64,000 nt of DNA from Coenobita brevimanus (Eukaryota > Arthropoda > Malacostraca > Decapoda > Coenobitidae). A program made the translations under genes and the position numbers. The number at the start of each line of letters is the position of its first letter. Position 1 is the first letter of the stretch. The DNA is taken from positions 18,688,565 to 18,752,564 of the forward strand of contig CM064681.1 of the NCBI GenBank assembly GCA_032717465.1. The letters run 5' to 3'. The notes beneath the pieces were generated by a model. That model searched no databases, was not told where the DNA came from, and saw only the letters and a list, made by a program, of their open reading frames with translations. This document shows positions 35,886 through 49,585 of the stretch, in pieces.

Positions 35886-36875
35886 GCTTACCACCCCGAA
35901 TCTCAAGGTGCCCTGGAGCGTTACCATCAGATGCTCAAGACGACGCTTTGGAAGTACTGCCTGGAGCACACAAAGGACTGGAACCATGGAGTGCCATTTT
36001 TACTGTTCGCCACGAGGGAGCTACCACAGGAGAGTATGGGCTTCTCTCCCAATGAGCTCGTGTTTGCCCACCGAGTCCGAGGTTCCCTGAGCTTGGTTAA
36101 GGATATGTGGAGCAGCAGTGTGGACGAGAACCAGAGCTTACTCCGTTATGTGCAAGATTTCAAGATCTGTATGAGTGAAACTCTGGGATTGACCCATAAG
36201 AATTTGAAACAGGTGCAAGAAATTAAAAAGGTGTGGTTTGATAAGAATGCCAGGTCAAGGGAGTTTAACATTGGTGACGAAGTGCTAATACTGTTGCCAC
36301 TGCAGGGTCAGCTGCTGGCTGCCAAGTTCAGTAGTCCCTACCCTGTAGTGAGGAAGATTAGTGAGACTGACTACTTGGTTGAGACACCTGATCGTAAGAA
36401 GAAACACCAGCTCTATCATATCAACATGATGGAGCCGTATCACCGTGCCCCTGAGTCTCTAGCTCCTGTTCCTTTTGTCTTGACTGGCGCTGCTGCGGGA
36501 GAGAATGATAAGGACGACATGTTGGGGTGGGACTGTGACACCCCTGTTTATGGCTGGCTGGAGAATGGCGAGGTGGTGTCCATCTTAAAGTCCAAACTGT
36601 CTCATCTGCCTCAGGACCAGTCATCGCAGCTGTTAACCCTCTTCTCCATCCATAAAGAAGTGTTCAGTTGCACCCCTGGGCTGCCCGACTGGATTCAACA
36701 TGACGTAGATGTGGATGATGCTGTTCCAGTGAAACTGGCACCTTACCGAGTCAACCCACAACGACTTGGTATCGTACGCAAAGAGCTCGAATATATGCTG
36801 GATCACGGGCTGATTTCTCCTTGCATCAGTCTCTGGAGGTCCCCTGTGATGCTGCAGCCGAAGCCAGACGGCTAG
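35784..36875 (+). pseudogene. Gypsy-like integrase C-terminal part and start of RT
   Basis: Continues the integrase in another frame: SSAYHPESQGALERYHQ contains the catalytic Glu. GFSPNELVFAHRVRG and a C-terminal region near residues 200-230 (FNIGDEVLILLP, then HINMMEPYH) complete it. From about 36640 the RT begins (VPVKLAPYRVNPQR, then SPVMLQPKPDG). A TAG at 36873-36875 stops this frame. Confidence 0.85.
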
Positions 36876-37985
36876 GCCAGATTCTGCATCGATTACCGTC
36901 GAGTGAACTCCTTGACGAAGACAGACACTTACCCCTTGCCCCGACTCGAGGATTGTGTCGATCGTATTGATGCCGCCAAGTTCATTATAAAAATAGATTT
37001 ACAGAAAGATTTTTGGCAGGTACCCTTAACACAGCGGGACAAGGATATATCGTGCTTCGTGGTTGGAGGTCAAACCTATCATTTTAACGTGATGCCGTAC
37101 GGTATGAAAACGCCCCGGTAACATTTTAAAGATTGATGAACAAAGTTGTGGATGGCATGGAAGAATTGTGTAGTCTATACTGATGTTGTAGTGTATACTG
37201 ATAATTGGGAAAGCCACTTAAAGGAACTTAGTGTCTTACTGTCGAGACTCTCCAAGGCTCACTTAGTAATGAAACTGAAGAAGTGTGAGTTTTGCCTAAG
37301 TTCAATACTTAGGTTACATGGTTGGGCATGGCTGTGTTCGTCCCCCTGATTCTAAGGTGGAGGCCATTAAGAGTTTCAAAACCCCTCAGAATAGACGTGA
37401 GCTAAGGAGGTTTCTCGGCTGTATAGGATACTATCGAAGATTTCTGAAAAACTTTGCTACTGTTGTACCTCCCCTCATTGAATTGTTGAAAAAAGAGAAA
37501 AGGTTTAAGTGGTCCAAGAAGTGTCAGGAGAGTTTTGAGGCGGCCAAAGAGACCTTATGTGACTACCCTGTGATGGCTGCACCTGATTTTGACAAACCAT
37601 TTAAACTGGCTGTGGACGCCAGTAACTTTGGGGCTTGTGCTGTACTCTTGCAAGACGATGATCAGGGAGTTGAGCATCCCGTACGCTATTTCAGTAAAAA
37701 GTTTTCAAATCCTCAATGTAACTATTCAGTTACAGAGAAAGAGTTATTGACCCTGATCCTCGCTTTGCAACATTTTTCTGTATATTGCCCTGCATTTAGC
37801 CCCACCATAACTGTAGCCTATTTACTGATCATCACCCACTCAAGTTTCTAAATAATCCGAAAAAAAAAAAAAAGAATCAGCGCCTTACACGCTGGAGTTT
37901 GTTCCTTCAGCACTACAGTTTGGATGTTGAACACATTAAAGGAACTGATAATGTTATCGCTGATTGTCACGTAACTGAAGATGAA
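36876..37985 (+). pseudogene. Gypsy-like RT and RNase H, broken
   Basis: RT blocks are FCIDYRRVNSLTKTDTYPLP, KIDLQKDFWQVPLT and FNVMPYGMK. The active-site loop at about 37176-37187 reads YTDV instead of YxDD, so a catalytic Asp is gone. Frame changes at about 37121, 37200 and 37330 separate the parts. RNase H follows: RELRRFLGCIGYYRRFLKNF is the connection, then LAVDASNFGACAVLLQ and NYSVTEKELLTLILAL. The end (QHYSLDVEHIKGTDNVIAD) lies near 37915-37965, after a poly-A run that shifts the frame. Confidence 0.88.
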
Positions 37986-38132
37986 TTTTCCCAAGGGAAA
38001 ATTCTTTTTCAAATGTGGGCGTGTGACGTGTGCCTGATATTATGTATTAATCGTTAATAGGCCTATACATGTTCTCATGTATGAAATAATCGTTTAGTTG
38101 CCTTTGTAATCACAAGTGATTGTTTAGTTATC

Positions 38133-40298
<2,166 letters not shown>

Positions 40299-40352
<54 letters not shown>
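40299..40352. repeat. (TA)n array on the 5' side of the inserted LINE
   Basis: Second half of the LTR's (TA)n, followed by the LTR sequence AAGTCGTATGTATACGTG shared with 23491-23515. Confidence 0.95.
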
Positions 40353-40357
<5 letters not shown>

Positions 40358-41060
40358 GTATGTATACGTGTACTTGTGGAAGACTCGTGAAAACCTGTTG
40401 TCTTTTCCCACGTACCCTTCATTTAAAGACTTACCATTTTTTCTATAGTGTTGGGTGTGTGGACGTGTGTTTTGAAGTTTCCTTATTATAAAAGCATTGT
40501 GAATCCCGATCAGACAGCTTCTGGCGCCAGTGTTTCCTTATCCATGATCGTTGTTTTATACCTATTAGCACATTGGGAATGTTTTGTGCACTTACGATAA
40601 ATCTTGAAAGGCATTTTCAATCACTACTTTTGCGCCCGCACTGTTGTTGTATAAACGCCACTGTTACCATGCGAAAGTGGGGACTTTGATGCATGGTCGT
40701 GAGAGGAGTGAATGTATGCTCGTTGGCTTTCTTCTCTAGCTTTCTAGGTCTGCCTCACTGGCATTAGTTCTTTTTTTCACCCTTCTAGTGGTGACTAGGT
40801 TAGTTAGTTACTGATATTCCTCCCCTCCCTCTAGCTAGGTACAGTAGGTGTCTGTACCGTTATACTGAGTTTACCTTTGCATATTGCCCATGGAGGGTTC
40901 CCCCCACTGATCGCTCTGGGCCGTGAATCAACACGGTCGGGCCTCCCTGGAGTGGTTTGAGAGGGTAACCTCAGACTTAGGTGTGTGGTCCCCGGTTGTT
41001 TGTCCCTTGTTCATCTTTTCTCCTTCTTCCCACTTCCCCCATTAGTGGGGAGTGGTTACT

Positions 41061-41647
41061 ATGGCGGACACCCCTGCTGCCTCCCCCTGACTGTCTCACG
41101 GACGGACTGCCCCCAGACTGAACGGCCCCAGACACGAACCCGTCTTGACATCCATGTAAAAAACGCCGAGTTTATACAAATTCATGCGGTTGGTTCCACT
41201 CCCCTGTCCAGCCTCAATCTCTTCATCATCAAGAAGGTGATTGATGGGTGTGCAGGTGAGGTGGAACAAGTGAAAAAACTTGCGAGTGGAGATCTCGTAA
41301 AAACTATGAACTCAAGTGAAGTAAAGGATTTGCTTAAACTGAGGAAGTTCCACAGTTATGATGTCCAAACAACGATCCCCCACTCCATGACCTGGAGGGA
41401 TCTTGTGCTTATGGAAGAAGAAGAAATTGTCCAGGAACGTGCTCAGGAAGATGTAATAGAGGCGAGATTCATTATCAGATTCTTGGAAAGCATAAGGACA
41501 AAGACCGCAACAGTCATCTTGACTTTTGGCAAAGTATCTCTCCCTACTAATGTGAAAGTAGGATACGAAATTATCAATGTAAGACCATACATTCCCAACC
41601 CCCTTCGTTGTGCAAAGTGTCAACTCTATGGACACCATGAAAAGGCT
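41061..41647 (+). pseudogene. LINE-A ORF1, first part
   Basis: A start codon lies at 41061 but the frame changes within about 30 bases. The protein then runs through LDIHVKNAEFIQIHAVGSTP, an RRM-like middle region, and RPYIPNPLRCAKCQLYGHHE, where the first CCHC knuckle begins. LINE-B has inserted in the middle of this knuckle. ORF1 proteins of this type bind the element RNA. Confidence 0.75.
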
Positions 41648-42059
41648 CCCCCCCATGGGCAGCCACCTTGTCGTGGTGGGGGGGCTTGCATGCCCCTGTG
41701 ATCCCACAAGGCTGCCCGTGGATGTAACAACATCCAGCAGGGTCTCCCATGCGGGTAGGGTTGTGGGTGAGGGGTCTGACTAAGCGCTGCCCGAAACGTA
41801 GGTTACCCGTATGGGTCATCGGTGCTGCCCTCCAGAGGGATCGCCTCTGTGCTGTCCCGAGTTGGTTGGTTGGGTGTCTGGGTTGGGGGGTGTTGGGGAA
41901 GGGGGTCTTTGCACTGGTGGGAGCAAACTTTCGCATCCTTTTGGGAACAACCTCTGGGGATGAGGTGCCTCGCTCCCATCAGACCGCACTCAGTCCCCTC
42001 ACTCTCTGGTAGGCGGTTTCCCTTGGCTCCTGGTGCCATTTTGGCTCAAGCATGTATAT

Positions 42060-43822
42060 ATGGATACATCAAGAAGTTCTTTAACCACTCGTGTGGTCGG
42101 TGACCAGCCGCACGAGTTGGCATCACCTGGTCACTCTCTGGCCGATGACCCTGTACCCTCAGGGTCATCTGCCAAAACTGTGAATGAAGATGCCCGTCCT
42201 ATCGAGCTGTTACCTGGTGTTTTTGTTAATAACTCTTACACAAAATACATAGTCCTTAAAATGGATAATGGTACTTCCTTCCGGAACCTGAATTGTTTTC
42301 AGATTCACAGTGGTCTAGTTTCAGCATGTGGATTTACCCCCAAGGTCTCTTTGCAGAGTGATGGTTCTCTATTGCTAGAAGCCAGGAATGAAGAGGAGAG
42401 TTCACGCATCCAGTCCCTAACTATGGTCGCTGGTTATCCTGTATCTGCCTCTTGTCACTTGGTTCTAAACCAGTCCCGAGGGGTTGTGTATTCTCATGAC
42501 TTGATCTCATATTCTGATTCTTCCCTCTTAGAGAGGCTGGTTCCTCATTTGTGTTGTAGGAGTACAGAGAATTATGAAGAAAGTTGATGGAGTTTTAACC
42601 CCCACACCCACTCTTATCTTGACATTTGACCGTCTTACCTTGCCGGAGGTTATCACCGTTGTGGTGGAAGCTAAAGGTTAAACCATATGTTCCCCGACCT
42701 AGAAGATGCTATTATTGTCAAAGATTTGGTCATGTCCGCCGTTCTTGCAGGCGGGAAGCGTCTGGCCTTCCTGAGGTCTGTGGAAATTGTGGTGGAATTT
42801 GTCATGGTATGGATGATTGTTCTCAACCCCCTAAATGTTTGAACTATAGAGGAGCACATGCAGCCTCCTCAAGGGATTGCGAAGTATACACGTATGAATA
42901 TGAGATTATTTCCGTCCGAACAAAGGAGAAAATTTCCTTTTCCGAAGCAAAGCCCAGGGTTAGGGAGCGGTTCATTCGCCCTGGGGTTACCTTTGCTGCT
43001 GTGTTGTCTCGCCCTAAGGCTACTCAGCAGGTGCCCCTGCCAACACACAATACCTCATCAAATTCTCGGGATTCTACTTTCCGGCCTTCTCGGCCGGGTG
43101 GTTCCATCGAGGGAGTGCAGCCTGGATGCAGCTGTGTTTCTTCTGGGGAGGTGCCCCCTATCTCTGGGGGTGTCCCCTCTGTGGTGGTGCGTCCAGCATC
43201 TGAGAGTGCCTCCCCCATGCCAGTTCCTCCAGTTCCTCCTGTGACAAACACCCGTGTCGATGCTACACCTTGCTTTGACACATCCAAAACTCCCGATGTC
43301 CTTCCTGTGCAAGGTAAGCGTCGCCGTGGCTCCTCAGAGTGCTCAGAGTGCGAAGCGCTGCTACCAAAGATCTCTGCAGTGGAGCCCACTACTCCTCCTC
43401 CTCGGGATGCTCAGGGGTCAGGGCAAGTGCAGGCTGGGGATGATGTCTCGCTGATGACCCAGCCACTGCCATATAGTGGTGGTCCTCAGGTAGTTGATGC
43501 ACCTGCTCAGCTGCATGAGGCCTTGCCCTCTCAGGATTCCAGTACTGTGGGACGCGCTACTGATTGTGCTCCTTCTCGTGGTGGCACTGCCTGCTCTACT
43601 CCGGCTAGGGGAGTTTGCGGTCCACCTGCCAAACCATCTCTTGCCCTACCAAAGAAGAAAACCATTGTCCGGTCCTCTTCTTCTTCCTCCAGGTTATCTT
43701 CAGCTGCGTGGCACACTGTACACCATAACAGTGCCAGGCAGTCCCTTTCTAAGGGCAGTTCTAAGCAGCAATCTAAATCTGGTTGCTTGCCAGGGGCAAG
43801 GTTGTCTTGCCCCTCAACCTGA
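42060..43822 (+). pseudogene. LINE-B ORF1, zinc-knuckle nucleic-acid-binding protein
   Basis: From the ATG at 42060 an RRM-like domain runs to about 42540, where the frame shifts; a second shift lies near 42675. Zinc knuckles follow: CYYCQRFGHVRRSC, CGNCGGICHGMDDC and a third, partial one (CLNYRGAHAASSRDC) whose second Cys is Tyr/Arg. The rest is a long Pro/Ser-rich, low-complexity region to 43822. ORF1 would coat the element RNA. Confidence 0.8.
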
Positions 43823-43844
43823 TTCTTCCTTCGCTGTGGGTACC

Positions 43845-46800
43845 ATGGCATTCTCAGCCACTATATCACAATGGAATTGTCGAGGGCTGCATGGTAATTG
43901 GGAGGAGCTGCGGACCTTCCTGGCTTATTCCCCTTTGTGCGTGTGTCTTCAGGAAACTTTTGTAGGGCTTGCCACTCCTCATGCACCACCTGGGTATGAT
44001 GCTTTTTACTCAGCTCCAACCCAGGATCCTGTTGGAGGTGGTGCTGTTTTGGTGAGGGCTAATGTCCCTCATCAACAGGTTCACCTCCAGTCTGATCTCC
44101 AGTGTGTTGCTGTGCGGTTGTATGCCCTCCGCTGGTATACTGTCTGTTGCATTTATTTACCACCCAGCGCAGTAGTTAGTAAAGCAGACGTTGAAGACCT
44201 CCTCAGACAATTACCTAAGCCCTTTCTCCTCCTGGGGGACTTTAACGGTCGCCACCCTTTGTGGGGTGACTGTCTAATTAACCAACGTGGGCATTTATTG
44301 GCATCCTTATTGGAAGACGAGGATCTCTCCCTGCTGAATAATGGCGAGTTTACACATTTTCATCCTCAGACGAATACATTTACCGCAATTGACCTCTCTG
44401 TCTGTTCTCCTGACTGCCTCCTGGATTTCACCTGGGAGGTTCTGAGGGATCTGCATGGGAGTGATCACTTTCCTATCCTCCTTACTGCAGCAATATCTAG
44501 TCCTTGTTCCCATCTCCTGAGGTGGAGGTTAGATAAGGCGGACTGGTCCCTTTTTTCTTCCCTGACTTCTATTGGTGTTTCCATAGAAGACTTTCCACAT
44601 ATAGATGAAGCTGTTTTGTTCTCTACGTCTATTATCCATTCTGCTGCCCTCCACGCTCTTCCAAGAACCTCTGGCACATATAACTATCGCCCTGTCCCAT
44701 GGTGAAATGAGGATTGTAGTATTGCTGTACGTGCCAAAAAGACAGCAGTTTTCACATTATCGTCGATACAAAACAGAGCATTATCTTGTCGAATTCAGGA
44801 GGGCACGTGCTAGGGCACGCCGGGTCCTCAAACAAGCCCAACGAGACTCTTAGATGGCTTATGTGTCTTCCGTAAACTCTAAGACACCAGTGTCTCAAGT
44901 ATGGAAGAGGGTACAAAAGATTTCAGGAAAATTCCCGCAAGGGAGGTCCCCTGTGCTGCTGTCAAATGGTGAGCCTGTTGGTGATCCTGCGGCTGTGGCC
45001 AATATTTTTGCTTCTGCCTTTGCAGCGGTCAGCCGTAGAGATGCTACCACTCCAGTTTTTCCCAGACACAGGGATGTAGAAGAGGCTAGGGTATTGAACT
45101 TCCATTCCGGGAGGGGGGAGTCTTACCACCTCCCTTTCTCTTCCCATGAATTCCAATCTGCTCTTTCCCTTTGTCATGACACCTCACCAGGGTCAGATGA
45201 TATTCCCTGTGCAATGCTTCGGCACCTGGGCGATGATGCAGTCTTTTCTCCTCAAGCTTTTTAATAGAATCTGGAGAGACTCTTCTCTTCCTACCTCTTG
45301 ATGCAAAGCTGTTGTCCTGCCATTCCAGAAGCCAGGGAAGACAGGATCCAGTCCTCTAGAATATCGACCAATTGCCCTTACATCATGTTTGTGTAAACTG
45401 TTTGAAAAGATGGTCAATTCACGCCTAATGTATTTCCTCGAAAGGAATGACTGTCTCTCTCGATGTCAGTCTGGTTTTCGCAAATATCGTTCGACGACAG
45501 ATGCACTTGTCCGCCTAGAAGCTGCAGCATGTGATGCTTTTGCCAGGAAGCAGCATCTGGTGTGCGTCTTCTTTGACTTAGAAAAGGCATATGATGCTAC
45601 ATGGCGATTTGGTATCATCAACCAGCTTCACTCTTTAGGTTTACGTGGTTGGCTGCCCCTATTTATATTAGACTTTCTGCATGACCGTTGATTCAGGGTT
45701 TGAATTGGAGATACTCTGTCTCCTTCGTACCCTCAGGAAGAAGGCGTGCCTCAAGGAAGTGTCCTTAGCATGACCCTTTTTGCTATAGCATTAGATTGTA
45801 CTCTGTCCTCTATTCCAGAGGGGGTGTCTGCCTCACTGTATGTCGATGATTTAGCTATATGGTATGCTGCCTCCCGGATGCCCGTGGCTGAACGTCGCAT
45901 GCAGCTTACCTTAGACCACATATCTCATTGGGCCACAATGCATGGTTTCTGTTTCTCCCCAACAAAATCAGTGGCCTTACATTTCTCCTTACTTGAGAGG
46001 TGTCCATCCCGACCCCGATCTCAAGTTACATGGCCACAGGGTCCGATGTGTGGATGAAGCAAGGTTTCTTGGTCTTGTTTTCAACAGACGACTGATGTGG
46101 GTTCCCCACATCCATGCATTAAGTTTATCCTGCCACCATGCCTTGTCTCTCCTACGGACTCTGTCTCACCTGTCTTGGGGCTCTGATAGAGCCACCCTGC
46201 TGTACCTTTACCATGCCTTGGTATGGACCAAATTGGACTATGGGTCTGAGGTATACTCTTCTGCTACTGAGGCACGGCTGCAGCCTCTCAGTTCAATCCA
46301 TCATGCTGGGATCCGTCTGTCAACTGGAGCTTTCCGGTCTTCCCTAATTCCTAGTCTATTAGTAGACGCGAATGAACCGTCACTAGATCTCCATCGCCAG
46401 TCCTTACTGGTGCAGTGTTCACCGTCTACCTTCCTCACCAAGTTGTATGGCTGTCTCCGAAGTCGCTCTTTTCTCCTTTTATAACACCCACCTGTCCCCC
46501 CCCAATGCCCGATGTATATACCCTCGCTATCCACAACCGTTTCGGTACAGAGTGAGGGCTGCCATGGAGGAGCTAGGTGTTCAGCCTTTTCCTGTTTGCC
46601 CTGTGCGTGTTCCCCGAGTGGCTCCCTGGCTCCTCCCAGAAGTACGGCCTTGTGATTACTTACCTGAGAGGAAGGCCTCTCTTTCCACACAGGTAGCTGT
46701 GTCTTATTTTTTAGAACACGCCTCTGCCCACAGTGGCTCAATCCCTGTATATACTGATGGTTCCAAGTCCTGCGTTGGGACAGGCTTTGGTGTAGTTTTC

Positions 46801-47543
46801 CATGATTTCTGCCTCTGTTTTTACTGCTGAACTTACAGCTATTTTAGTTGCAGTTGAGTTGATTTTTAGTTTCCCCCCTGCTTCTTTCACCATTTTTAGT
46901 GACTCAGCCAGTGCCTTGCAAGCTTTGTCTTGTGACTTCTCATCACACCCTCTGGTCCTGTCTATCTTGGAGTGGCTCTTCTTATTACACAGACGTGGAT
47001 TTTCTGTACAGATGTGTTGGGTCCTTGCTCATGTGGGGGTCATAGGCAATGAACATGCTGACTGTGGCGAGAGCCGCTGGCTCTTGCCCTTCCTCTCCCC
47101 ATTACCGTGTCCCATCTGAGGATTTATGTACAAGCACTATAGAAGCTATCCGTCTCTGTTGGCAGAGAAGGTGGGATGCAGTAGAGGTGAACAAACTCCC
47201 CAGCATTCGTCGGAACCTGGGCGATGGAGGGTATGTGGGACTATCCCGACAGTGGGAAACACCTTTGGCCCGTCTCCGGATTGGCCACACTAGGCTGACT
47301 CATGGTTTTTTAATGGAGAAGGCGCCCCCTCCCTATTGTGATGACTGTCTGGTTCCTTTGACTGTACAGCATCTTCTTTTGGAATGCCCAAGTCTTGAGG
47401 ACCTTCATCGGCAGTACCTTTCCAGGTGCCGAGCCAACAACGGACCTTATCTTCTCTCTTCGGTACTTGGGGAAGAGGCTTGTGCTATGGAAGGAGGCAC
47501 CTTATCCTTTGTGTTAAGTTCCGGCCCTCTCCACAAACTGTAG
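43845..47543 (+). pseudogene. LINE-B ORF2: endonuclease, RT and RNase H
   Basis: ATG at 43845 starts the APE-type endonuclease: ISQWNCRGLHGNWEEL, CLQETFVG, LLGDFNGRHPLWG and GSDHFPILL. TGA at about 44703 replaces a Trp codon and TAG at 44851 another. Frame changes at about 44740, 45250 and 45690 follow. RT shows QSGFRKYRSTTDALVRLE, FFDLEKAYDATWRFGI, EGVPQGSVLSMTLFAIAL and catalytic SLYVDDLAIW (45836-45860). RNase H begins IPVYTDGSKSCVGTGFG (46743) and includes FSDSASALQAL and CWVLAHVGVIGNEHAD. The C-terminal CX2C...H...C region is at about 47340-47400. Catalytic residues are kept but the frame is not. Confidence 0.88.
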
Positions 47544-47780
47544 GACTTTACCATATTTTAGTTTGTGTTTTTATACTGTTCTCGTTTAATCTTTCCACCA
47601 CGTTTTAGTTTTCGTTGTTTCTTTGATTTTGTCATTTTGTTTTATGCATCATTTTATTTATTTATTTATTCATTTATTTTTTTTGACTTCCTTTTAATGT
47701 TTGTGTTCAGCGGCATATGACCTCTGTTGTTGCACCACCATGTCACATTTTCATTTATTCATTCATTCCACGAAAAGGCT

Positions 47781-48531
47781 TGTTGGGCTTCCAACTTCGT
47801 GTGTGGCAGGTGCGCAACTCTGGGACATACTGCTGAACACTACATCCGAGACTGAATGTTGCTTTCACTGTAAGGATGCTCACTACACTTCCTCTAGGGA
47901 TTGTTCCAAGTGGAAGGAGGACAAAGAGGTCTACACTGTGAAAGCAACTGAGGGCATATCCTTTTACAATGCTAGGAAGAAGATGAAGGACTTGCATGCA
48001 ACTCCCAAGCCTAATGTCTCCTATGCATCGGCGGTTGTGTCCTGTCCCGTGATGTGCATCGTGGACACGCAGACTGACCTAACATTCGCTTCTCATGCCC
48101 CACGCCCTACCTCTCAGTCTAAGCCTCCTGTATGCTCCAACTCTCTGACGAACATCCCTGTTGCTACTTGCTACTCCCAGGCTGCCGCTGCTCCTTCACA
48201 GTCAGTGCGGCCAAAACAGAAGCCTGACAAGTCAGATAAAATTTATTTGGCCACCCTCACCAAGCCGGCACGTTCTCATGTCCTTCTGGCTCCTGGTCCA
48301 GTGAGGGAGAGAAAGAATAGCTCTTCCTTGGTGGAGTCTGGGAGCCTTGTTATTGACGAGACTATGGAGATCTCCACGAACAAGCACCGGGATAGGTCCC
48401 CAGGAAGTCGCTTGCTGGCTGGCGACAAAAAAAGACCAAGCACATTGGCCCCCAAAGAGAATCTTAAACTGCCGCATTCACTTCATCACAGTGGAATTGT
48501 AGAGGTGTTGGGAATAAGTTACCAAATATAG
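47781..48531 (+). pseudogene. LINE-A ORF1, second part
   Basis: Continues LINE-A ORF1 after LINE-B. A second CCHC knuckle (CGRCATLGHTAEHY) is in one frame at about 47800-47840. After a frame change come CCFHCKDAHYTSSRDC and the usual KEVYTVKATEGISFYNARK to NVSYASAV segment. A Ser/Pro-rich tail runs to 48531. Confidence 0.75.
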
Positions 48532-49585
48532 CAATCTTGCTGTCAATACACAGGCGAGATGTTCTTTGTTTACAGGAGACGCGCCTGGAGGATCACCCTG
48601 ATCCTCCACAGTTCAAACACTACCACTCGTATAGAAGATATGAAGGTCACGGAGTGGCCATATACACACACAAATCACACCCACAAACGGAAGTGATTCT
48701 AAATTCTGCTCTGGAAGCTGGCGCATGCCGAGTAAAACTTAATAACATGTGTCTGTCTATTTGCTCTCTGTACTGTCCTCCACATGGCCCCATTGATAGT
48801 GGTGCTTTAAATTCACTAGTTGAACATCTTCCAGGGAATAAGTTAGTGCTGGGCAACTTTAACGCCCATCACTATCAATGGGGTAGCTTGAGGATCGATT
48901 GTCGTGGGGAGCAAGTAGCCAACCTAATGCTACAGTCCAACCTCTGTCTTCTGAACGATGGTAGAGCGACTTGTGTAGATGACCGTACTGGTAACTTTTC
49001 GGCCATTGACTTATCTTTGGCCTCCCCTGGTATACATCAAGATTTCTCATGGGACCCTTACGACGACTCCTTGGGAAGTGATCATTTACCCATCTGTCTT
49101 TCTTCTACACACGACATCGTTTCGGACCCTCCACCTCCAAAATTTAATTATAAGAAAGCAGATTGGGGATCCTTCTCAAGGATTGCCAATTTAGATATAT
49201 CTGGGGAGACCATAGATGTTAAGATTGAAAATATAACTACTTCCATATTACATGCAGCTGAGGCTGCTATTCCCAAGACTTCTACAGTTCATGTGAAGCA
49301 TAGAGCACATTGGTGGATGCCAGATTGCCGACAAGCTTTAAGAAAACGCAATAGGAGATACAGGATTTTTGATAGTCAGCCCACTGAGGAAAACTTTATT
49401 GCATACAAACAGGCATGGGCTGAGGCAAGGAGAATAATAAGAAGGGCCAAACGTGACTCCTGGCGGTCCTTTGTGTCCACGGTGACTCGTACTACACCAT
49501 TACGTAAAGTCTGGTCCACTATAAGAATATTAAATAATAAAGGCCCATACATGCCTGTTACGACTCTGCAGGTAAATAATAACAT
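48477..49585 (+). pseudogene. LINE-A ORF2, endonuclease half
   Basis: APE-type endonuclease: TSSQWNCRGVGNKLPNIAIL, CLQETRLEDHPD, VLGNFNAHHYQWG, FSAIDLSLASPG and GSDHLPICLS. At the usual GDFN position it reads GNFN, so a metal-binding Asp is replaced by Asn. The frame is open until the RTE-type insertion at 49586. Overlaps the end of ORF1 in another frame. Confidence 0.85.

Larger units (their letters stand above)
41648..47770 (+). mobile_element. LINE-B: second I-type non-LTR retrotransposon, nested in LINE-A ORF1
   Basis: Flanked by GAAAAGGCT (41639-41647 and 47772-47780), a 9-bp or slightly longer target duplication. Interrupted ORF1 text of LINE-A resumes exactly behind it. About 6.1 kb, near full length: 5' UTR 41648-42059, ORF1, ORF2, 3' UTR 47544-47770 ending in an (ATTC)n-like tail rather than poly-A. 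Confidence 0.85.

Noticed and set aside
34040..37985. Endogenous retrovirus with envelope gene
   Set aside because: No envelope-like frame lies between RNase H and the 3' LTR; RNase H is followed within about 60 bases by the LTR.
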